Assembly: GCA_910592205.1 (NCBI GenBank)
Contig: CAJVPJ010000416.1
Location: 1-25,656, forward strand
Origin: Paraglomus occultum
Taxonomy: Eukaryota; Glomeromycota; Glomeromycetes; Paraglomerales; Paraglomeraceae
Direction: 5' to 3'
Length of the DNA stretch: 25,656 nt
Positions 19,309 through 25,656 of this stretch are shown here, piece after piece. Under the pieces are notes generated by a model. That model had not been told where the DNA came from. It did no database searches and saw only the letters and a program-made list of their open reading frames with translations. Every line of letters starts with the position of its first letter. Within the stretch, counting starts at the first letter, position 1. A program made the translations under genes and the position numbers.

Positions 19309-19990
19309 CATAAGATTTTTATTGTCACACATAGTAACACTCACGTTTTTCATAGTAACAAAGAGCACATTTAGTCATTATTGCACGCAGAATTCCATTT
19401 TTGCGATAATCTAAGCCGACCGTTACTATCACGTCAAGTTTAAAACTTGAGAGCTTTACTTTTCAGTAATTATAATTGAGTACCTAGACAGATACCGACT
19501 TTTCTGGAGACTGCACCCGTACTCATTTTACAACAATTTTTTACCAATAATCGTGGTGAAATTAAAAATTGAGTGAGCGAGCCTATATATTTTCTGAGTA
19601 AACGCAGCATGTGGATCGACATTTCACATTTAAATTCAGGTCGTACAAATCTGTTAATATTAAGCCATGTTGCACGAATTTGATGATCGATATCAGTAGT
19701 TTGTATTTGACATTTAATATTAAATTAAAGCTCAAGATACTTTTCAATGTTTATCATTGTTACAAAACAAAGGTCAAAAAAAGAGGTAAAAAGTGATTCT
19801 GGAGTTGGAATAGTTGAAACCAAATCAACTACATAATTTTTGCATTGATGACGACGATCAAAATCATTTGACCTAAATTTTGATTAGAATTTTTTTAAGT
19901 CGAGGTGAATGATTGGCAGTTTATCATGACGTTGTGTAACAGTCTACTTTATATTGGAACCAAAATTCTCGGCGTAGTTTTTGATCCGCC

Positions 19991-22900
19991 ATGAAACAAC
20001 GTTTCTCGGCGCTTGACGTCCGGGCTACTGTTTCCGACCTGAAAGAGCGGTATGAATCCATCACATTTTTTGTAATGAGTCGTAATTAAAATGTGCCTTA
20101 TATCCTGATTTATTTTTTATTCACCTTTTTGCTTGATCAAATAGTATAGTCGGTCTCCGTTTACAGAACTTTTACGATATCAGTCCAAAGACGTATTTGT
20201 TGAAATTTGCAAAGGTTTTAAACACTTTTCTTGATTGTTTAATCTCTTGTCAACTGCGATTGTTAATACTTATTGTGTTCAACTGTTCTTTTTATACATT
20301 ACACATAAAATCTGAATATTGAAATTGGTTTAATGGGTTGAATGCAGCCTGATAAGAAAGAATTCTTACTCATTGAATCAGGCAATCGTATTCACACTAC
20401 ACAATTTGCTCGAGACAAGTCGATTAGTCCCTCGCCTTTCTGCATAAAGGTATCTTAGAATTGATTACGTTATTAGTCGGTATTACTAACAAGAACTAAT
20501 TCTGGTGGTTTTATCATAGATACGCAAACACATAAGAGCACGAAAGTTAACAAATGTTAGGCAACTCGGCATTGATAGAATAATTGATTTTGAATTTGGC
20601 AGTTTCGGAGAAGGCACTACTTATCACTTAATAACCGAGTTCTATGCAGCCGTATGTGACTATGACCAGTGATAATCTTGAATACCGACACGGATTTTTG
20701 TGCTCACGGTTATTTTTTTCGTCAATAGGGTAATATTATATTAACAGATGGCAGCTATACGATCCTCGCATTAATTCGTGTCGTACAGCCAAAAGAAAAC
20801 CAACGCATGGCAGTTGGTCATATATACGACATAAGCTCCGTAGCTAGAGATGCTGAAACTATTACAATTTCAAGATTGCAGCGTGTGTTAAAAAATGCAT
20901 CGCCAAAAGATACACTCAAAAAAGCTTTAATTTATGGTTTAAGTACGTAACCATTGATTCCTGAGACTCGTCGTATGTTCGAATATTAACGACACATTGA
21001 ATTCTAATTACTCTAGACTATGGACAATCGTTGACGGAACACGCTATATTAATAGCTCAATTGAATCCAACCCGGAAGATAGCGGATCTAACTGATTTTT
21101 CCGATGGTACTTAGGTATTTAATAAATAAGTAATCGACATTGTACATAGAGACATTGGATATCTGACCAAATCGTATAATCGCAGATTCAGACCTGATGA
21201 ATGCCTTACTCAATGGCTTTCAGGAAGCTGATCGAATTATTTCAGAAAGTGCTGAGAGGCCTCAAAAGGTATCTTTGTCTCTATCGCTCGATGATAATAC
21301 TTGTACATTCTCTGACGCTTAAGATCGCGTAGGGTTATATAGTCTGTCGTAAACATAAAGAAAACGTCGAAGCAGATGACAAAGAGAAGAAAAAAGAGCC
21401 CTTAACTACGTTTGTATTTTAGATTTATTTTTACACTATCCGTTCACACTTTCAATATTACTTACGTAACTGTTCATACCTTAGTTACGATGAATTCCAT
21501 CCATTTCTTTTTGAACAACACAAATCAAAGCCATTCAAAGAATTCGACTCCTTTGATGCTGCTGTTGATGACTACTTCTCCTCAATTGAGTCTCAAAGAC
21601 TCGACCTTAAGCAGCGAGCTCAGGAAGAATTAGCCATGAACAAATTAGACGCTATTAGGCAGGAACAATTTGGTCGTGTTCAGGGTTTGGAACGGTCCCA
21701 GTTAGCGAACGTGCGGAAAGCGAAAATGATTGAGCTAAATATCGATATCGTGGATCAGGCATTATTGGTAATCAGACAAGCAATTGCATCATCTATGGAT
21801 TGGAAGGATTTGGAGAACCTGGTAAAAGAAGAAAAGAATAAAGGCAACCCTATTGCCAATATAATATCAGGACTGAAATTAGGATCAAATCAAATAACAT
21901 TGCTTTTAGGGTATGTACTCATAAGAAATTTTTAATTTTTGTCTTACAATACTTGCTCACAATTTGAATATTCTTTAGTGAGCCTGAAGAAGATACATAT
22001 CAGGACTCGGATGAAGAAACTGACGAAGATGATGACAATAAACAAGCGGCGTTGACCGAAGTTGACGTAGACATATATTTATCTGCTTTCGCGAATGCTA
22101 GACGTTACTATAATGTCATGAAACAGTCGGCTGCAAAACAAGAAAAAACTTTACTTGCTGCTGACAAGGTACGAAAATGACTATTTTTTTTTTCTTATGT
22201 GAAATGTCATTTATTTTCAAACTTCTTGTAGGCTTTTAAAAACGCAGAGAGAAAAATCCAACAGGATCTTCGAGAAACAAGAATAACAGCTTCAATCACA
22301 CAAATTCGTAAAACTTTCTGGTTTGAGAAGTTTTGGTGGTTCATCTCATCTGAAAATTATCTTGTCATTGCTGGGAGGGACATGCAACAGAATGAGTTGA
22401 TAGTAAAAAGACATCTTCGAAAAGGCGAGTTTGGCTACCTTTATCTTTACTCGGCGCAGTCTTATTGGCCGAGTTCTTAACTTAGTTCATTCTTTGTTTA
22501 TCTGCGTACAGGCGATGTTTATGTCCACGCCGACTTACATGGTGCTGCGTCAGTCATCATAAAGAATCCTCACGAAGGTCAACCAATACCTCCTAGTACG
22601 CTCTACCAAGCAGGAGTTATGTCTGTATGCATGAGCAAGGCTTGGGATGCAAAAATTGTTACTAGTGCCTATTGGGTACATGCTGAACAGGTACGTATTG
22701 ATGTAATTTTATGTTAACTTATGATTGTTGATTTGGTCGTCAACACAATAACACTCTTTTCCATTGAAAGGTATCAAAAACTGCACCAACTGGTGAATAT
22801 CTTACCACTGGTTCATTCATGATTCGTGGTAAGAAGAATTTTCTCCCGCCTGTTCAATTGGTGTATGGATTTGGAGTCATGTTTAGATTGGATGAGCAGA

Positions 22901-24889
22901 GTTATGCCAACCATCTTCATGAGAGACGGCCAATGCTTGCCGACGATGACGATGAAGAGAGTTCTGTGAGAAACAGTGAAGTATGTTGAGGGATTGAAAG
23001 GGAATAAATAATATCAAAGGGATAATAGGCAGGATGAGTAAGTGAGCAAGAATGAGAAACTTTTACTTATGCCATAGTTACGACATTGTTTAAGGACACG
23101 ACGGACACGGCGGGAAAAGAAAACCAGGACGAGAACAACCGTGACATTGGTAGGTCATATCGTACCGATTATGACAATTTCTATTTGCTAATCTTTTTAT
23201 TACGATAATAACTTCAATTAGATGACGCCGAAGATAATCTGTCCATATTGGATGATGACACAGTTGAGCAAGGGACAGAAGCATCTGTTCAATCAGTTGA
23301 CAACGAAACTAAACCGAATACTGAACTGGCTGATCATACACCTACCGAACTAAGAAGTAGAAGAGATTCCGAGAGTAACGTGGGGTCATCTTCTCTTGTT
23401 GGTACATGGGAGAAGTACAGCCTTGACGAGTATGGCGAAGACCTTGATGAGGCAGATAGCGCTGAGAAATCACAGGTTGAAAAAGTACCAATTTTGTTAT
23501 TGGTTTGTTTTCGTGGCCTAATTTGTGATCATTTTATTACTTCATTGCATATATAGACCCGAAAACCATATATTACAGCGAGAGAGAGGCGAATGATGAA
23601 AAAGCAAAAAAAAGGCAAACCAGTTTCGGAAAATGCTACTACCACGGCTATTATTGGGCAGATTGATGATCTCTCGCAAAATGAAGGTAAAAAGGCAAAG
23701 CAGGAGACTGAGGTAAGAAGACGATCTCAATATGACATACTTTGGCCAGTGTCATCTTGCGCATAACATGCTCTCTTGTGCAAATTAGCAGTCAAACCAA
23801 CCGCAGCCACCGGTTCGCGGTAAGAAAGGTCAATTAAGAAGAATGAGGAGGTATGCGGATCAAGACGAAGAAGAGAGACAACTGAGGATGGAACTATTGG
23901 GTGTATGTCATTTTGTCATCATCAGGCTGTTAATATTTAATAAATTCATAGACGGACAATGATATAATATCTATGTACGTTGTATAGTCTAATAAGGGCC
24001 CTCAAAATAGGGGGAGAAAACAAAAGAAAGACGCTGAACGTAAGGCAGCTTCACAAGTTGGCAAAGATTCGGCGAGAAAAGGGCCCAAACACGAGCAAAC
24101 CGGTGAAACTAGCGAGAATATATTACAGGAGGTAAAAAATCGAACGAACTACCTATTGAATAAACACACTAATTGATCGAAAGCTGTCTCTTCGAGTTCA
24201 ATGCTAAAGACTAGAATGGCTCTTCGCGACTAAATAACTTTGTCACACATTATGTTGTAGAACCAAGCAGCAGCGGAAGAGTTGCAAGAAGCAGAAGAAG
24301 TTCGTCAACTTTTTAGGGACGAAAATATTACACTTTTGGAAGCTAGTGAAACTGTGAGGGCGTGTGCTCATTATTTGAATCTATTTATAAACGTAGAAAC
24401 GTACTTACAATTTTATATTACAGGATAATCTCACAATACTTGATACATTGACCGGTACTCCATTTGCAGACGATATCCTGCAATTTGCTGTTCCTGTGTG
24501 TGCGCCATACGCTGCCTTACAGAAGTATAAATACAAAGTCAAGCTCCTTCCAGGGACAATGAAGAAAGGAAAAGGTACAATACAGGCAATATATCGTTTA
24601 CTCACATGGACCGTGTTTTCGAAAATGTAATGTTACACCCAACTCACCAATTGTTTACTTTCCTGTAACCGGTGCAGCGTGTAAACTTGCCACAAATTTC
24701 TTCCTCCATGTCCCGGATATTACGCCAAGAGAAAAAGAATTAATCAAGAGTATACCTGATGAAGAAGTGATGCTTGTGTTACTTGGAAAATGCAAAGTGA
24801 CAGCACCGAATATTGAGAGATCAAAAGCGTCGTCGAGGAGGACAGCCAGAAGCAATACACTTGACACAGGAATCAAGGACCTTGAATAA
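19991..24889 (+). CDS. RQC2: Rqc2/Tae2 (NEMF), ribosome-associated quality control, NFACT family
   Basis: Twenty-one exons: 19991-20049, 20145-20214, 20348-20449, 20520-20651, 20729-20942, 21017-21106, 21186-21268, 21333-21409, 21485-21910, 21979-22168, 22232-22424, 22512-22690, 22771-22980, 23095-23149, 23222-23475 (or 23484), 23557-23712, 23789-23902, 23988-24131, 24261-24353, 24424-24574, 24678-24889. The model is 1067 residues; NEMF has 1076 and yeast Rqc2 1038. NFACT-N starts MKQRFSALD with D9 and has GIDRI (D96/R97); the equivalent yeast residues are needed for CAT-tailing. A coiled coil spans about 290-400, with an acidic insert (about 420-440). NFACT-R (about 500-650) has [32 protein letters not shown] (546-557) and [14 protein letters not shown]. 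Low-complexity charged linkers follow, and NFACT-C (about 945-1050) has [13 protein letters not shown]. The protein binds 60S subunits carrying stalled nascent chains and recruits Ltn1/listerin. Intron 11 is GC-AG. Confidence 0.95.
22425..22511 (+). other. GC-AG intron in RQC2
   Basis: The donor reads aaag|gcgagt and the acceptor tacag|gcgatg. Only this junction keeps the frame (g+gc gives the Gly of [12 protein letters not shown]), and the nearby GT at 22429 would put the following exon out of frame. The six donor bases fit the strong-context rule seen for GC donors. Confidence 0.8.
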
Positions 24890-24946
24890 CGAATAGCTAA
24901 TTGCAAACGATATTTAATGAATAGATGAATAAAATACACACACCCC

Positions 24947-24964
24947 TGTCAAACGTATTTGACA
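24947..24964. repeat. Small hairpin, TGTCAAA / TTTGACA
   Basis: Seven-base perfect arms around cgta. Located about 57 bases past the RQC2 stop, just downstream of an aataaa. It could influence 3'-end formation or be chance. Confidence 0.4.
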
Positions 24965-25086
24965 CTCTACATTATCGAAATTTTATCAAACATTCAAATC
25001 AAGTTTTCTCAATAACTGTATTAACAACTTTAATAAATTTATATTTTTGAAATGTTCTTGTTATGAATTTTTTATCAATACATTAA

Positions 25087-25114
25087 TGGAAATAACATAA
25101 TTATGTTATTTCCA
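25087..25114. repeat. Perfect 28-bp palindrome without spacer
   Basis: The half-site TGGAAATAACATAA is followed directly by its exact reverse complement TTATGTTATTTCCA. No mismatch in 14 base pairs and no loop. It lies in the likely 3' flank shared by RQC2 (+) and the Cys-rich frame (-). The next bases outward do not pair. Confidence 0.9.
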
Positions 25115-25181
25115 ACCAAGGTTATGACAGGTTTCTGTCGTCACAACACATGTGTAATTTCAATTTTATCTCCTGGTTTTT

Positions 25182-25475
25182 TCAGTGCTCACACCCTTTG
25201 TTTTCTGGCGCGTAATACGTACGACAGGGAATTGAACAGTTTTCCACACAATTTTTCCATCCACCCCATGCGTTAGTTGCATACGTTAATGGAAGATTAT
25301 GTTTCATACAACGTAATTCTAATTGTAATTTACAATGAGTGCAATAAATTCGTTCTTCGTAAGAATCAATTGTTTCATTAATATTAAATGTGTCGATCTT
25401 ATTAGTCAGTCGACCTCCCCTACTACTACAGCCGGATGGAAGTGTGACTGTATAGAAGGGTATCCAGTCATGTGA
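25182..25475 (-). CDS. Cys-rich frame, probable 3'-terminal exon, product unrecognised
   Basis: A 97-codon minus-strand frame from a stop at 25478-25476 to TGA at 25184-25182, with no in-frame ATG before the middle (CMKHN). It is therefore likely a last exon, with a possible acceptor tatacag just before 25452. The residues look protein-like: DWIPFYTVTLPSGC early, then YCTHCKLQLELRC, WGGWKNCVENCSIPCRTYY and ENKGCEH at the end. That gives a CxxC pair plus five or six further Cys (one CxxxC, one CxxxxxxxxxC class spacing) consistent with a zinc site or disulfides. Trp-Gly-Gly-Trp is distinctive. I do not recognise the family. The rest of the gene would lie upstream on the minus strand, mostly beyond the window. 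Confidence 0.5.
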   Translation of the reverse strand, partial: SHDWIPFYTVTLPSGCSSRGGRLTNKIDTFNINETIDSYEERIYCTHCKLQLELRCMKHNLPLTYATNAWGGWKNCVENCSIPCRTYYAPENKGCEH

Positions 25476-25656
25476 TTAAAGTTATATTATTATTCCCGTT
25501 TTATTCTTATTATTATAATAATAAGATCAAATGCCCTTTTCTTGAAGTATTTGGTCTGATAAAGCCTCGCTGCAATAGTTTGGCTTACCCATAATTCAAT
25601 AGCTTTATTATTATCTAGCTTGGAATATTTTACAGAATGTTGACGAAAGGTGCCAG
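25476..25656. other. Right edge, AT-rich
   Basis: AT-rich sequence with a 20-bp perfect palindrome at 25506-25525 made of TTA/ATT triplets, which is expected in such composition. It may be intron or 5' flank of the minus-strand Cys-rich gene. No other feature seen. Confidence 0.4.

Larger units (their letters stand above)
18035..19990. other. Divergent intergenic region, CDC45 / RQC2
   Basis: About 1.95 kb between two head-to-head genes. Short plus-strand frames at 18222-18410 and 19611-19796 have no domain or exon-like neighbours. Contents I can support: CDC45-proximal CRE/CGCG sites, a 10-bp inverted repeat (18690-18782), and a MITE-like element (19112-19308). The 19941-19990 segment, with tttatattgg at 19949, is the likely RQC2 core promoter. 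Confidence 0.55.
24890..25181. other. Spacer downstream of RQC2 with small hairpin and palindrome
   Basis: About 290 AT-rich bases between the RQC2 stop and the stop of a minus-strand Cys-rich frame. An aataaa lies at 24927-24932, a plausible polyadenylation signal for RQC2. A 7-bp stem with 4-base loop lies at 24947-24964, and a 28-bp perfect palindrome at 25087-25114. Confidence 0.55.

Noticed and set aside
19611-19796. A 61-codon plus-strand frame upstream of RQC2
   Set aside because: AT-driven composition (Lys, Ile, Asn, Phe) with no recognisable pattern; lies in the RQC2 promoter area.
23482-23556. Extension of RQC2 exon 15 into [14 protein letters not shown]
   Set aside because: Hydrophobic read-through into a stop; both possible donors (23475 or 23484) lie before it and join in phase to the [11 protein letters not shown] exon.
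25506-25525. A 20-bp palindrome of TTA/ATT triplets
   Set aside because: Simple AT-triplet run; palindromes of this composition arise easily and are not informative.

Overview
The window is nuclear DNA from a fungus. It is AT-rich and has no operons, and most genes carry many short spliceosomal introns (about 63-164 nt, GT-AG). Reading exon by exon recovers near full-length fungal proteins. The PHO81-type SPX-ankyrin-pseudoGDPD protein is a fungal architecture. The intron density and the Cys-ribbon/glutamine-rich protein at the left suggest an early-diverging lineage, possibly Mucoromycota/Glomeromycotina. That placement is an inference from style, not a proof.

Layout, left to right: (1) 1-1849, mostly non-coding, with two weak coding-like islands. 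(2) 1850-4318 (+), an intronless 822-residue protein with two tandem CxxC/CxxxC zinc-ribbon-like motifs and a long Gln/Ser/Pro-rich repeat tail. (3) 4696-5405 (-), a small multi-exon gene that simple ORF calling misses, product unrecognised. (4) 5654-9434 (+), UTP12/DIP2 (WDR3), a WD40 subunit of the SSU processome, in 12 exons. (5) 9436-10618 (-), an ELO-family fatty acid elongase in 6 exons; its stop codon is one base from that of UTP12. (6) 11790-15623 (+), PHO81-like phosphate-signalling protein in 5 exons, the first contributing only ATG AAG. (7) 15726-18034 (-), CDC45, the replication-fork helicase cofactor, in 9 exons. (8) 18035-19990, intergenic, with CRE/CGCG elements near CDC45 and a pogo/Tc1-like MITE at about 19.1-19.3 kb. 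(9) 19991-24889 (+), RQC2/TAE2 (NEMF), the ribosome quality control factor, in 21 exons with one GC-AG intron. (10) 24890-25656, intergenic, with a perfect 28-bp palindrome and a Cys-rich reading frame on the minus strand that is probably the last exon of a gene.

The recognisable genes are housekeeping genes (rRNA processing, lipid elongation, phosphate sensing, DNA replication, stalled-ribosome rescue) and do not form a pathway together. They alternate in divergent and convergent pairs. I found no rRNA, tRNA, CRISPR or prokaryotic elements. The less ordinary material is the hidden small gene, the Cys-ribbon/Q-rich protein, the start microexon of PHO81, the tail-to-tail UTP12/ELO arrangement and the unexplained Cys-rich exon at the right edge.
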